DNA of 64,000 bases. Source: Halobacillus litoralis (GTDB lineage Bacteria; Bacillota; Bacilli; Bacillales; Halobacillaceae). The stretch lies in contig NZ_WMFA01000010.1 in NCBI RefSeq assembly GCF_009856445.1, forward strand, positions 32,664-96,663, read 5' to 3'. A model generated the notes under the pieces. It searched no databases and was not told where the DNA came from. It worked only from the letters and a program-made list of their open reading frames with translations. The position numbers and the translations under genes were made by a program. Shown here piece after piece: positions 24,357 to 33,809 of the stretch (the first letter of the stretch is position 1; the number at the start of each line of letters is the position of its first letter).

Positions 24357-26325
24357 TAAAGAGATCATCAAGCAGGATTTCCGTAATGTTGGATGGATCA
24401 GTATCGTTTACTTTTTAGGGTTGTTCTTTATTGTGCCGATGCAGTTATTTATGGAATTCGGGAGAGAGGAACCTCGTATCACAGATGACCGTGGGTTATT
24501 TGGCGGAATCTTTGCTTATGAACTTCAGTCGCTATTTTTAATTGTGATGCCGGCGCTTATGGCGGTGTTTTTATTCCGTTACCTGCATGTCAAAGGAGCT
24601 TCAGATTTCGCTCACAGCTTTCCTATGAAGAGAGGGAAACTGTTTCATCACCATATTCTCTCAGGCATTATTCTATTAATCCTGCCGATTTTACTTAATT
24701 ATTTGGTTCTCGTTGTTACGGCTGGAGTAACGGATGTCACAGAGTACTATACGATTGGGAATGCGAGTTATTGGTTATGGTTGTTTACCACAATGAGCCT
24801 TCTTATTTTCGCAGCGGGCGTTTTTGTTGGGACTTTAACCGGGATGTCCGCTGTGCAAGGAGTTTTGACTTTTATTCTGCTGTTTTTACCTGTGGGGTTA
24901 TACGTGTTGATTGCTTTTCATTTGACCTCCTATATTAAAGGCTATTCCGGGGACATGGTGTTAGATCGTTCCCTTCAATATTTTTCACCACTGGTAGACT
25001 TGTTGGAGTACCGGAGCTATGGTCCGGAAGAGGTCAGTGTCCCTGTTGAAGCTCTTTCCTTATTCATTTATGGAGGCATGGCCGTTCTCTTTTACGTGAT
25101 TTCCGTATGGCTCTATAAAAAACGACCTCTGGAAGCGGCGGGCCGTGCGTTAGCGGTACGCGCCCTGAACCCTGTTTTCAAACTCGGGGTCACATTCTGC
25201 TTCGCCTTATTCGGAGGCATGTATTTCAGTGTTGCCCAAAATACGTATAGTTGGATGATCACAGGCTATTTCATTGGTGGAACATTTGGTTTTGCCGCAG
25301 CTTCCATGCTGCTTGAAAAAACCTGGAGAATATTCAACAAGAAAAACGTAACAGGTTGGCTGGGTTATGGTGTGGCAGCTGGTGTATTGATTGCGGCTAT
25401 TCCGCTCCTCTGGCAAAATTACGAATCTTATGTCCCTGAGCAGGATGAAGTGGAAAAGGTCTATATCAGTAGTGGATATTGGGAATATCAACAACTTGCT
25501 GATCACGATAGGAAAGTTCCTTACATTACTTCTGAAGCGGCTATCCAATCTGCGATAGACCTTCATGAGAAACTAATCGATGTGAGCAACCCTCTAAAGA
25601 AAGGGGAAGATTACTTCTTCTTTGTCTATCAAATGAAGGACGGAAGTGAGATCTATCGCCAATATCGTATAGATGATGAAAAAGTGAGGGATGAGAAGAA
25701 AGCTGTTTATGAAACACAAGAATACAAAAGTATTCAATATCCTGTGCTTGCATTAGATGTTTCTGAGATCAATCAATTGTTGATGCACCCTTATTCAGGC
25801 CGTAGTGGAAAGGATTTGTACGATCCGGAGAAAATTTCTGCGTTTATGGAAGTGTTAAAACAGGACCTTGAACAACTTTCATATGACGAAATGGTTACAC
25901 CCAGAGGATTGGATACAGGGGTTACCTTTACCGTGAATGGAACACGTGAGAATCCATATTATGTTCGTCTTTACCCATCCTATGAGAATACGATGGAGTG
26001 GTTGAAAGAAGAGGGCATGTACGAACAAGTGATGACCCAGGCCGAAGACGTACAGCGTGCTGAAGTCTACCGCTGGCCTCAAAGTCTAGACGATCGATAT
26101 AGCAGACCTCGATTTGTGTTTGAACAATTAAGAGGGGATGATGTTGAACCTCTTGAAGTTACAAATCATGTACAAATTGAAACGCTTTTCGAAGGAGAAG
26201 CAAATAAAGAAGAGGGAGCTTATCTTATCGCTTTTTATTTCGATAAAAACGATCCTGAACCTTATGAAGTTTTAAGTTTCGATGAAGGGGACGCTCCGGG
26301 CTTTATAAAGGAACACTTCGAATAA
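24331..26325 (+). CDS. ABC-2 type permease with large extracytoplasmic C-terminal domain
   Basis: The 664-residue protein has about nine hydrophobic segments in residues 1-370 (for example WISIVYFLGLFFIVP and IILLILPILLNYLVLVV). A charged domain of about 290 residues follows the last helix and ends the protein; it should face outside. Such a long tail is unusual for ABC-2 permeases and could bind a ligand. It pairs with the ATPase gene (26-base overlap), and an ECF sigma gene follows 18 bases later. The substrate is unknown. Confidence 0.85.
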   Translation: MRSKTSSFNKEIIKQDFRNVGWISIVYFLGLFFIVPMQLFMEFGREEPRITDDRGLFGGIFAYELQSLFLIVMPALMAVFLFRYLHVKGASDFAHSFPMKRGKLFHHHILSGIILLILPILLNYLVLVVTAGVTDVTEYYTIGNASYWLWLFTTMSLLIFAAGVFVGTLTGMSAVQGVLTFILLFLPVGLYVLIAFHLTSYIKGYSGDMVLDRSLQYFSPLVDLLEYRSYGPEEVSVPVEALSLFIYGGMAVLFYVISVWLYKKRPLEAAGRALAVRALNPVFKLGVTFCFALFGGMYFSVAQNTYSWMITGYFIGGTFGFAAASMLLEKTWRIFNKKNVTGWLGYGVAAGVLIAAIPLLWQNYESYVPEQDEVEKVYISSGYWEYQQLADHDRKVPYITSEAAIQSAIDLHEKLIDVSNPLKKGEDYFFFVYQMKDGSEIYRQYRIDDEKVRDEKKAVYETQEYKSIQYPVLALDVSEINQLLMHPYSGRSGKDLYDPEKISAFMEVLKQDLEQLSYDEMVTPRGLDTGVTFTVNGTRENPYYVRLYPSYENTMEWLKEEGMYEQVMTQAEDVQRAEVYRWPQSLDDRYSRPRFVFEQLRGDDVEPLEVTNHVQIETLFEGEANKEEGAYLIAFYFDKNDPEPYEVLSFDEGDAPGFIKEHFE

Positions 26326-26343
26326 AGGGAGAGATACAAGAAG

Positions 26344-26865
26344 ATGGACTTTTGTGAGATGTATGAACAGTATTATCATCGTGTTTATTACACAGCTTTA
26401 AAAGTGACGAAGAACCCTTGTTCAGCTGAAGATATCCTTCAAGAAACCTTTATAAAAGCCTACGATAAACTCGATGAAGTCCGTGAAGAAGGAAAGGTGG
26501 GGGCTTGGCTCTCCACGATCGCCCACCGAAAAGCCATTGACCTTCTGCGCAAAGAGAAGAAGGCAGTCATTATGCCGATCGAGGAGATGCCGATGCCCCA
26601 ACCTGTCTATGAAAATGCTGTTTCTGATGTTGAACATATATGTGAATGCCGTCATCTGGAAGAAGACATCAAGAAGCGGATCAGCACGTTATCCCCTAAG
26701 CTTCGCGCGGTGTTTCAATTGAGTTACGATAAACAATTGCAGGAAAAGGAAATCGCCCAAACGCTTCAGATCACACAGGCGGCCGTTAAGTCACGTCTTC
26801 ACCGGGCGAGACTGGCCATGAAAGGCAAGCTTGGCGAAGAGATGGATCATTATTCTACAGCGTAG
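26344..26865 (+). CDS. ECF-type RNA polymerase sigma factor
   Basis: The 173-residue protein has sigma region 2 (SAEDILQETFIKAYDKL, WLSTIAHRKAIDLLR) and region 4 (LSPKLRAVFQLSY, LQEKEIAQTLQITQAAVKSRLHRAR). It starts 18 bases after the permease gene and ends at a terminator, so it belongs to the GntR-ABC operon. No anti-sigma gene is adjacent. The permease tail or the ABC pair could control it; this is inference. Confidence 0.9.
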   Translation: MDFCEMYEQYYHRVYYTALKVTKNPCSAEDILQETFIKAYDKLDEVREEGKVGAWLSTIAHRKAIDLLRKEKKAVIMPIEEMPMPQPVYENAVSDVEHICECRHLEEDIKKRISTLSPKLRAVFQLSYDKQLQEKEIAQTLQITQAAVKSRLHRARLAMKGKLGEEMDHYSTA

Positions 26866-26872
26866 TATGATA

Positions 26873-26907
26873 AGCAGAACCCCGAAAACCGGGGTTCTGC
26901 TTTTTTT
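26873..26907 (+). terminator. Operon terminator
   Basis: AGCAGAACCCCG and CGGGGTTCTGCT form a 12-pair stem followed by seven Ts. It ends the GntR-ABC-sigma operon. Confidence 0.92.
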
Positions 26908-26963
26908 ACCCCGGAATGTTATATTTTTTTGTATGATGAAGAAGTAAGAAGGAGGTGGATGGT

Positions 26964-27347
26964 TTGAAGAAGACGTACTTTTGGTATGTGCTTGTTTTAC
27001 TGTTCATATTGACGGGATGTACAAGTGGTCAACAGTCATTACCTTTACCTGAGAGGGATGGAGACTTTCATTTTCAGGCCTTTGTGGAGGAAGTTCCGAA
27101 AGAAGGAGAGGCGGATCCTGAATATGAACGGATGTATGATCTGGTAGCCAAAATGCAGGCGAATGAAGCGATTGATCTTACACAGGTGGACGTTCAAGTG
27201 AAAAAAGAGGCCCCCATCCAAGCACATGGGGAGGAAATTGTTCGTTTCCCGACCTATCTCGTTTTAGATCGAGAAGGAATTGTGTTGAAGACCACGAAAT
27301 TGGATGAAATAGAAGAGTTTATAGATCATGCTGGCACAAAAGATTAA
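26964..27347 (+). CDS. Small lipoprotein of unknown function
   Basis: The 127-residue protein has a lipoprotein signal with lipobox LTGC near residue 19. The mature part is acidic and ends FPTYLVLDREGIVLKTTKLDEIEEFI, which resembles the last strands of a thioredoxin-like fold, but no Cys pair is present. The TTG at 26964 lies 6 bases after AAGGAGGTG; the GTG at 26955 is inside that site. The exporter gene follows 18 bases downstream and may be co-transcribed. Confidence 0.8.
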   Translation: MKKTYFWYVLVLLFILTGCTSGQQSLPLPERDGDFHFQAFVEEVPKEGEADPEYERMYDLVAKMQANEAIDLTQVDVQVKKEAPIQAHGEEIVRFPTYLVLDREGIVLKTTKLDEIEEFIDHAGTKD

Positions 27348-27365
27348 ATAGAAAGGAGGGAGAAT

Positions 27366-28118
27366 GTGACCATTCTATCTTTTCTCGCTATTTTAGGGGT
27401 AGGAATCGGAGCAGGTTTCATTAATGTCATTGCGGGTGGGGGATCGCTTTTAACGCTACCCATGCTCATTTTCTTCGGTCTGCCTTCCGCTGTAGCTAAT
27501 GGTACGAACCGAATTGCGTTGATGGCACAGAACATTGTCGCTATCGCGTCTTATCGTAAAGACGGCTACTTTGATGCACGGTTCAGTTTTCTACTAGCCG
27601 TACCCGCTCTCATCGGCTCAATCGTGGGCGCACAAATTGCTGTGAATATTCCGGATGATCTATTCAATCGTATCCTATCGATTGTGATGATTATCGTCTT
27701 AGTGATCATGATATGGAAGCCTCACAAAAACCTGTCCGCATCAAACGGCGAGAACTCCCGGATGAAGAAGATTGCATTGGTTCTTATCTTTTTCTTTATA
27801 GGGATCTATGGAGGATTCATCCAGGCCGGGGTAGGTTTTGTCATTATAGCAGCGCTGACCTTAGTGACGGGGTTATCTTTAGTGAAGATTAATAGCATCA
27901 AAGTATTTGTCGTTGCTGTTTATACACTGTCTGCTTTGGTGGTTTTTGTCGTCAATGGTCAAATCCATTGGGGCTATGGAATTACATTGGCCATCGGTAC
28001 GAGCCTCGGTGCTTTTTTAGGCAGTAAATTTGCGGTCAGACATGGAGACAAATGGATTCAACGGTTCCTGATTCTCGCCGTTATTGCCATGGCGGTCAGG
28101 CTCTTCTTCTTTACATAA
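27366..28118 (+). CDS. TauE/SafE family membrane exporter
   Basis: The 250-residue protein has eight hydrophobic helices and the duplicated family motif: GAGFINVIAGGGSLLTLPML in the first half and GGFIQAGVGFVIIAAL in the second. Members move sulfite, sulfoacetate or other organic anions across the membrane. It starts at GTG behind AAAGGAGGG. The substrate cannot be told; the neighbouring lipoprotein gives no clue. Confidence 0.9.
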   Translation: MTILSFLAILGVGIGAGFINVIAGGGSLLTLPMLIFFGLPSAVANGTNRIALMAQNIVAIASYRKDGYFDARFSFLLAVPALIGSIVGAQIAVNIPDDLFNRILSIVMIIVLVIMIWKPHKNLSASNGENSRMKKIALVLIFFFIGIYGGFIQAGVGFVIIAALTLVTGLSLVKINSIKVFVVAVYTLSALVVFVVNGQIHWGYGITLAIGTSLGAFLGSKFAVRHGDKWIQRFLILAVIAMAVRLFFFT

Positions 28119-28235
28119 AATGCGGGGCTGAATCTTTTCTATAAAATGACAAGGTTGCTAGAGTTTTTTATAGTAAGAGGGATTCCCGCTCCAATTAGCG
28201 AATAGTTAAGGATCACTGTTAGGGAGTGGGGTACC

Positions 28236-28616
28236 GTGCTCAGTAAAGTAGGTCAAATTATGTTGTATGTCCATGACCAGGATGAAGCCGTGAAATTTTG
28301 GACAGAGAAGTTAGGGTTCGTGGTGGTTTCTGAAGAAAATAACGGGGATGGAATGAGATGGATGGAAGTTTCTCCCAAGGAGGGAGTGGAGACAACCATT
28401 GTCCTCCACGATAAAGAAGTAGTTGCAAGGATGTCTCCGGAGCTCAACCTTGATCCACCTTCCTTAATGTTTTTCACAAATCATTTTGAGGAGCTGCATC
28501 GTGATTTATTAAATAAAAAAGTGACGGTAGGGGAAATAGTTCACATGCCGACGGGCAGGGTGTTCAACTTTGCGGACAATGAAAATCAGTACTTTGCTGT
28601 CATGGAGAAGAAGTAA
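28236..28616 (+). CDS. VOC family (glyoxalase/bleomycin-resistance-like) protein
   Basis: The 126-residue protein has two VOC half-domains: QIMLYVHDQDEAVKFWTEKLGF at the start and a C-terminal GRVFNFADNENQYFAV. It begins at GTG, with GGGAGTGGGG upstream. The usual His and Glu metal ligands are only partly kept, so lyase activity is uncertain. It is a single gene before a terminator. Confidence 0.82.
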   Translation: MLSKVGQIMLYVHDQDEAVKFWTEKLGFVVVSEENNGDGMRWMEVSPKEGVETTIVLHDKEVVARMSPELNLDPPSLMFFTNHFEELHRDLLNKKVTVGEIVHMPTGRVFNFADNENQYFAVMEKK

Positions 28617-28643
28617 TAGAGACTTTCATTGAATAGAGGAATC

Positions 28644-28675
28644 AAAAAAGACCAGAGAGTTCTCTGGTCTTTTTT
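28644..28675. terminator. Bidirectional terminator
   Basis: A perfect 15-pair stem, AAAAAAGACCAGAGA with TCTCTGGTCTTTTTT, separates the VOC gene from the convergent lipoprotein gene and works on both strands. Confidence 0.93.
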
Positions 28676-28677
28676 GA

Positions 28678-29151
28678 TTATAGAGCAGGCGTTGGTGTTG
28701 GTTCTGCATAGCCATTTTCGTAGGTAGAGTCGATCTTTTCGCGAATCTCTTTTATTGATTTACCATCCTGATAATCAATGATGGATTGTGCAGCAATCTC
28801 CATGCAAACCCCGCATTTTGTGCCGTGATCATCCCAGATGATACTGCCATCTTCATTGGTTTTGTTGACAAAGCAGTCATAGTTGTCCCGATGTCCTACA
28901 CTCTCCCCGCATCCGCAGTAGCAAGGGATGTTCTCAAGCAATTCTTTGCTTTGAGCAGCAGCCATATAGATGTCGTGCATTTCCTGTGGTTTTTCATCCA
29001 TGAATGATGGAAGTGTCGTCACGGAGGCGGTCTCTTCTCTGATGTCACCGTTCACATGGTCAATATGGGCTTCCTCTTCGGACTCAGAGGAGCACCCGGA
29101 TAGGGCGGCACCGATCACAAGTATAAGGATAAGGAATAGTGGTTTTTTCAT
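28678..29151 (-). CDS. PCYCGC-motif lipoprotein
   Basis: The 157-residue protein has a lipobox LSGC near residue 20 and then an acidic linker. The cysteine-rich domain reads IPCYCGCGESVGH, then NYDCFV and TKCGVCMEIA. The pattern matches the PCYCGC-motif family of bacilli, which has no assigned function; the many cysteines suggest metal (perhaps copper) or redox use outside the membrane. It lies 94 bases downstream of the ThDP enzyme gene on the same strand. Confidence 0.85.
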   Translation of the reverse strand: MKKPLFLILILVIGAALSGCSSESEEEAHIDHVNGDIREETASVTTLPSFMDEKPQEMHDIYMAAAQSKELLENIPCYCGCGESVGHRDNYDCFVNKTNEDGSIIWDDHGTKCGVCMEIAAQSIIDYQDGKSIKEIREKIDSTYENGYAEPTPTPAL

Positions 29152-29245
29152 AAAAAAAGCACCCTCTTCGTTTTGATAGTTTCATCATAAAGAGGGTGGC
29201 ATGAAGTTTCAATGCTTTTCTATAAAGTTCGTTCATCAGTCACAT

Positions 29246-30880
29246 TTATTTTCCGAAAGAAGATAGAAATTTCACGCGGTCCCCCATTGGAGGGACGTTA
29301 TCATCGACAAGAGCCACCTCTAAGATGGCAGGGCCATCAGCGTTTAGAATCGCTGATAGATTTTCGCCATTGAGGTCTTCCATTGATTCAATGCGTGCAT
29401 TCGGCACACCGAGGGAAGCGGCCATCTGGGAGATGTTGACTTCTTGCTGTCCAAAGCGCTCATGGGCGCGTTTGTATTGAAGGGTATGTCCGTGATGGAC
29501 CATACCGAGTCTAGAGTTATTCATTACGATAAATAAAACAGGGATGTCATATTCTTTTGCTGTCAGAAGTTCCATACCGTGCATGAAGAAACACCCATCC
29601 CCCGTAATGCTTACGGTTGGACGTCCCGGGTCTGCCAATTTCGCTCCCAAGGCACTTCCGATTCCGCTTCCCATCGCTCCAAAGTGGACGTTAATATCGA
29701 AGGAATCTTCACTTTTCACACCCATGTAGTGGACGACGTAAGCCATGAATTCACCGATGTCGATGGTATAACGAGTATCGGCGGGAAGCTTCTCCTGCAA
29801 GGACCATAACACGTTTTGGGAGTTGTACTCTTCGGTTATACCTGGAACTGCTGGATCGATTGCAGGAAGGGGGGCCCGTTTAACACCTAACCCGTTCAAA
29901 GCTGTGATCAAAGAAGAAACTGTTACATCAATGTCTCCGTGAAGCGGCTGGTCGACGGGGTATTTTCTATTGAAAACGGTCGCATCATAATCTACTTGAA
30001 TAAATGTCCGGTTCTTTGTAATATTCGGGTTCCAATTGTTCGTGGCTGTTTCCCCAAGACTTGATCCAAGCACAAGCACGGTTTCTTCTTTTCCATGATT
30101 GATCAGGTCGGAAGCCTCTTCATGTCCGGCAAAACCGAAGATTCCTCGCTTCAAAGGGTGATGATCGGGAATGAATCCTTTGGCTTGGGGGCTGGTGACA
30201 ATCGGCCAGTTTAAGGTCTCCGCCAGCTCAATTACATCATCCACAGCACCGCGGATCCCTTGCCCTACAAATAAGAAGCCACTTTCACTTGATGCAAGCG
30301 TTTTGGCTGTTTCCAAGACAATCTCATCTGTCGGAAGCAATGGCGTTCGTTGAGGGAACGTTGGGATGGCTGGTTCCAGAATATCTGTCAATTGAACATC
30401 AATCGGCATGGCGATGTGGACCGGGCCGGGGACACCTGTCATAGCGATCTCCACGGCTTTGTGAATCTCGGGAAGCAGGTCTTCTGCACGGTCGACTCTC
30501 TGGCTGTATTTTGTAACAGAATGGTAGAGCGGATCGGCATGTAATTCTTGAGAAGCGTTCAGACCGACCGTGTCTACAGGAACGGCTCCTGTCAAAAATA
30601 GCACAGGAAGATGTTCACGCATGGCATTCGCTGCCCCTGTCACAAGGTTTGTTCCTCCCGGGCCGCTGCTTCCAATGCAAACACCGAGGGAGTTTGAATA
30701 TTTTGCATAAGCAGCTGCCATGTAAGACGCGGCTCCTTCATGTTTGGTCACGATCGGTGTGATGGAGGGAGTATCATAAAGTTCATCAAAAAAAGCATTC
30801 ACAGATCCTGCTGGTATTCCGAAAATATAAGATACCTCTCCAGCAACCAAGTAATCTAACACAGCACGAACAGATTTCAT
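29246..30880 (-). CDS. Thiamine diphosphate enzyme (acetolactate synthase/pyruvate oxidase-like)
   Basis: The 544-residue protein has the three-domain layout of ThDP enzymes. The catalytic Glu is E48 in TKHEGAA, GSSGPGGTNL follows, the middle domain starts near residue 190, and the ThDP site runs GDGCFFMHG to VMNNSRLG. It should act on pyruvate or another 2-oxo acid; lack of clear family-specific residues leaves acetolactate synthase, pyruvate oxidase and a benzoylformate-type decarboxylase open. The gene starts 4 bases after the GGDEF-EAL stop, and its binding site AAAGGGG lies within the last codons of that gene. Confidence 0.87.
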   Translation of the reverse strand: MKSVRAVLDYLVAGEVSYIFGIPAGSVNAFFDELYDTPSITPIVTKHEGAASYMAAAYAKYSNSLGVCIGSSGPGGTNLVTGAANAMREHLPVLFLTGAVPVDTVGLNASQELHADPLYHSVTKYSQRVDRAEDLLPEIHKAVEIAMTGVPGPVHIAMPIDVQLTDILEPAIPTFPQRTPLLPTDEIVLETAKTLASSESGFLFVGQGIRGAVDDVIELAETLNWPIVTSPQAKGFIPDHHPLKRGIFGFAGHEEASDLINHGKEETVLVLGSSLGETATNNWNPNITKNRTFIQVDYDATVFNRKYPVDQPLHGDIDVTVSSLITALNGLGVKRAPLPAIDPAVPGITEEYNSQNVLWSLQEKLPADTRYTIDIGEFMAYVVHYMGVKSEDSFDINVHFGAMGSGIGSALGAKLADPGRPTVSITGDGCFFMHGMELLTAKEYDIPVLFIVMNNSRLGMVHHGHTLQYKRAHERFGQQEVNISQMAASLGVPNARIESMEDLNGENLSAILNADGPAILEVALVDDNVPPMGDRVKFLSSFGK

Positions 30881-30884
30881 AGCT

Positions 30885-33680
30885 TTATCCCCTTTGTATG
30901 AATGATTTCAAAAAATGATCTTCAAATGTTTCCGCTTGCAGCGGATGACTGTAATAAAACCCCTGAATCCAATGACAACCGTGCTCAGCGAGGAAAGCGG
31001 CCTGGTCTGCTTTTTCAACGCCTTCTGCGATCACGTTGAGCTGCAGGCTGTCAGCAAGGGTTATGATGGTTTTTGTAATCGCCGCATTGTTCCGATTTGT
31101 CGTGACGTCGTTAATAAAGGATTTGTCTATTTTTAAAGTATCGACAGGAAAATCTTTTAAATAGCCAAGAGAAGAATAGCCCGTACCGAAATCATCAATG
31201 GAAATCTGGACACCGAGTTCTTTCAGCTGGCTGATTGTTCTTAATGTGTGCTCCGTATTATGGATAATTAAATTCTCCGTTAGTTCAAGTTCAAGGTGTT
31301 TAGCTGGGAGACCGGTTTCTTCTAATATCCCAGCCACCGTAAGCACAAGGTTCTGTTGATTGAATTGTTGAGGAGATAAATTAGCGGATACGATCAATTC
31401 TGAATATCCATAAGACACCCATTTTTTCATTTGCCGGCACGCTTCTCGGATGACCCATTCTCCAAGGTTTGTAATGAGGCCCGTTTCCTCTGCGAGAGGA
31501 ATGAAATGGCCGGGAGGGAGGGTGCCACGTTGTGGATGATTCCACCGGATCAGAGATTCCATACCAATGAGCTTTTCTGTACGTACATCGAATTTTGGCT
31601 GGTAATACAGCTCAAATTCATCGTTTTTCTGCAAGGCCTTGAACAGGTCATTCTCAAGCTGGATCTGTTCAAGCGTCCGGCTTTCTATTTCTGGTGAGAA
31701 CAGCTGATATTGATTACCAGCAAGGTCTTTCGCTTTGTACATCGCGACATCCGCATGCTTAATCAGCGTCTCTGCTGTATCCCCGTTTTCTGGGTAAAGA
31801 CTGATGCCGATACTGGTTTTGATGGAAATCTCATGGTCCCCGATGACAAAAGAATCCTTAAAGGCTTCGAGGATTTTTTTCGCACATTTGACGGCTCCTT
31901 CTTCCCGTTCAATCGTCGGCAGGAGAATAATGAACTCATCCCCGCCCTGTCTTGAGACAGTGGCTCCGTTTGGCACGGCTTTTTGGAGGCGTTCTGCCAC
32001 ATTCAAAAGGACCTTGTCTCCAAAACTATGGCCGAAAGTATCATTGATTTTCTTAAAGCGATCCAAGTCGAGGAAGAGAATGGCGATCGGTTTGTCTGTC
32101 AGTTCCGCATATTGAAGCGCCTGGTTGAGTCGGTCGTGGAACAACACACGGTTTGGTACATTGGTTACGCTGTCATAATAGGCGTGGTATTTTATTTTTT
32201 CTTCCATTTGTTTTCTTGAAGTTACGTCTTTGAAAGTGACGACATAACCGGTGGTGCGATCGTTCTCAAGCTTGGGGGTGATGACATATTCCACGGGAAA
32301 AGTATCCCCGGACTTTTTAAAGAAAAAAAGATCTTTATCTGTATGTCCGGTTTTTTGTTCATAATGCTCCAGGAATGTTTTTTGACCATCGAAGATATAG
32401 GAATAAGGAGCACCTATGATTTCTTTCTCATCATCATAACCTAACAATTCGGTTGCCGAAGGATTGGCGAAAGTAATCTGCCCATCTAGGTTGATCCCAA
32501 AGATTCCCTCCCCCGCAGAATTAAGGATCAAATCTTTCTCGCGACTCATCTGCGTAAGTTCCGATATGGCTTCTTCCAGCTCATCATTCTTTTGGATCAG
32601 TTCAGATGTGCGGTCCTGTATAATCATTTCCTGTTTCTCCATATAGAGCAGGTTGAAAAGAACAGGAGCGGTAGTATCGACGATGGATTCAGCCAATTGG
32701 CAGGCAGAGTCAGAGTAGACTTGACCGGATTCTTTCAGGTTTACGATGGCAATCGCACCAAGCACTTCCCCGAGTGAAACGAGAGGAATCATATACAATC
32801 CTTTGATTCCGAACTTTTCACAGATTTCCTTGTTCGTCCGGTTATCATGAAAAACGTCAGGAACATGAATGGATGTCTTTTTAGCAATCACCTCTTGAAA
32901 AACTGGATCTTCTCTATGATTGAATTGAACACTCTGATGGGTTTCCTTCCAGTCTTCTTCTGTCCACTCGCTTTCTTTACTAAGGCTCGCAGGCTTCAGC
33001 TTGTGTTCTGCGACAGGGTCAATGAAGTGGGCACCGATATTTGGATTATCCAGAACTTCTCCTAAATAATAGAAGCATTTGTCCAGGGCTTCTTGTAAAG
33101 ATGAACATAAGGAAAGGTCACGGGTGACATTGAGCAGGAGTTGTTTTTCGCTGATCAATTTCTCTTTACGCGTGAGGTTGTTTGCATTTCTAATAGCCAC
33201 AGCGGCCATATTGACGTAAGCCTTTACGGATTCGATTTCCGATTCTGTCAAATTCATCGGTGTCCCGTAATCAAACAAAAATACCAGGCCGTAGAGTTCC
33301 TTTTCATAAGAAATCGGGGCGACAAGCAGAGAATTGATTTTAAACGCTTGTATAGCCCGTTGATCGGGACGATCATCCTTCGAAGTATCCGGTATGTAAA
33401 TGGTTTTTCTTGTTTCGATGACCTCTTTAGCGAGGAGATCATACTCCGGATCCACGATGTGCATATCGAGGGTCATTCCATTGATCAAGGCCGGTTTTCC
33501 GACATAGCCTTGATAGGTACCATCCTCCCGGGGGAGATAAATGCCGACAGAATCGCACCGCATGATTTCTTCAGATATGGCTGTGACCACGTGTTCTAAT
33601 ACATCGCGTAAATCATGCTCGGTGTTGATGAGCTGGGTGATTTCAGCGAGACGAGAATATCTAGTTTGTTCTTCAGCCAT
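30885..33680 (-). CDS. GAF-GAF-PAS-GGDEF-EAL cyclic-di-GMP enzyme
   Basis: The 931-residue cytosolic protein has two GAF domains (about 10-165 and 175-350), a coiled-coil linker, a PAS domain (about 390-500), GGDEF (motif intact at 579-583) and EAL (ESLIRW with Glu 708, then DDFGTGYSSL and AEGVE). The EAL catalytic residues look intact, so phosphodiesterase activity is likely. GGDEF may make or only bind GTP; no RxxD inhibitory site was seen. The ATG at 33680 follows GGAGG; the longer frame is unlikely. It is followed 4 bases later by the ThDP enzyme gene. Confidence 0.92.
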   Translation of the reverse strand: MAEEQTRYSRLAEITQLINTEHDLRDVLEHVVTAISEEIMRCDSVGIYLPREDGTYQGYVGKPALINGMTLDMHIVDPEYDLLAKEVIETRKTIYIPDTSKDDRPDQRAIQAFKINSLLVAPISYEKELYGLVFLFDYGTPMNLTESEIESVKAYVNMAAVAIRNANNLTRKEKLISEKQLLLNVTRDLSLCSSLQEALDKCFYYLGEVLDNPNIGAHFIDPVAEHKLKPASLSKESEWTEEDWKETHQSVQFNHREDPVFQEVIAKKTSIHVPDVFHDNRTNKEICEKFGIKGLYMIPLVSLGEVLGAIAIVNLKESGQVYSDSACQLAESIVDTTAPVLFNLLYMEKQEMIIQDRTSELIQKNDELEEAISELTQMSREKDLILNSAGEGIFGINLDGQITFANPSATELLGYDDEKEIIGAPYSYIFDGQKTFLEHYEQKTGHTDKDLFFFKKSGDTFPVEYVITPKLENDRTTGYVVTFKDVTSRKQMEEKIKYHAYYDSVTNVPNRVLFHDRLNQALQYAELTDKPIAILFLDLDRFKKINDTFGHSFGDKVLLNVAERLQKAVPNGATVSRQGGDEFIILLPTIEREEGAVKCAKKILEAFKDSFVIGDHEISIKTSIGISLYPENGDTAETLIKHADVAMYKAKDLAGNQYQLFSPEIESRTLEQIQLENDLFKALQKNDEFELYYQPKFDVRTEKLIGMESLIRWNHPQRGTLPPGHFIPLAEETGLITNLGEWVIREACRQMKKWVSYGYSELIVSANLSPQQFNQQNLVLTVAGILEETGLPAKHLELELTENLIIHNTEHTLRTISQLKELGVQISIDDFGTGYSSLGYLKDFPVDTLKIDKSFINDVTTNRNNAAITKTIITLADSLQLNVIAEGVEKADQAAFLAEHGCHWIQGFYYSHPLQAETFEDHFLKSFIQRG

Positions 33681-33809
33681 TGAAAAACCTCCATAGTTGT
33701 CATATTTTGATAAAGTTCGACTATTATAGTGAACTTCCTGCATCAGTGGAGTAACTTTTATAAAAAAACAAAGAAAAAGACACAAAAGAGGACTTTCGTG
33801 CCTTATTTC

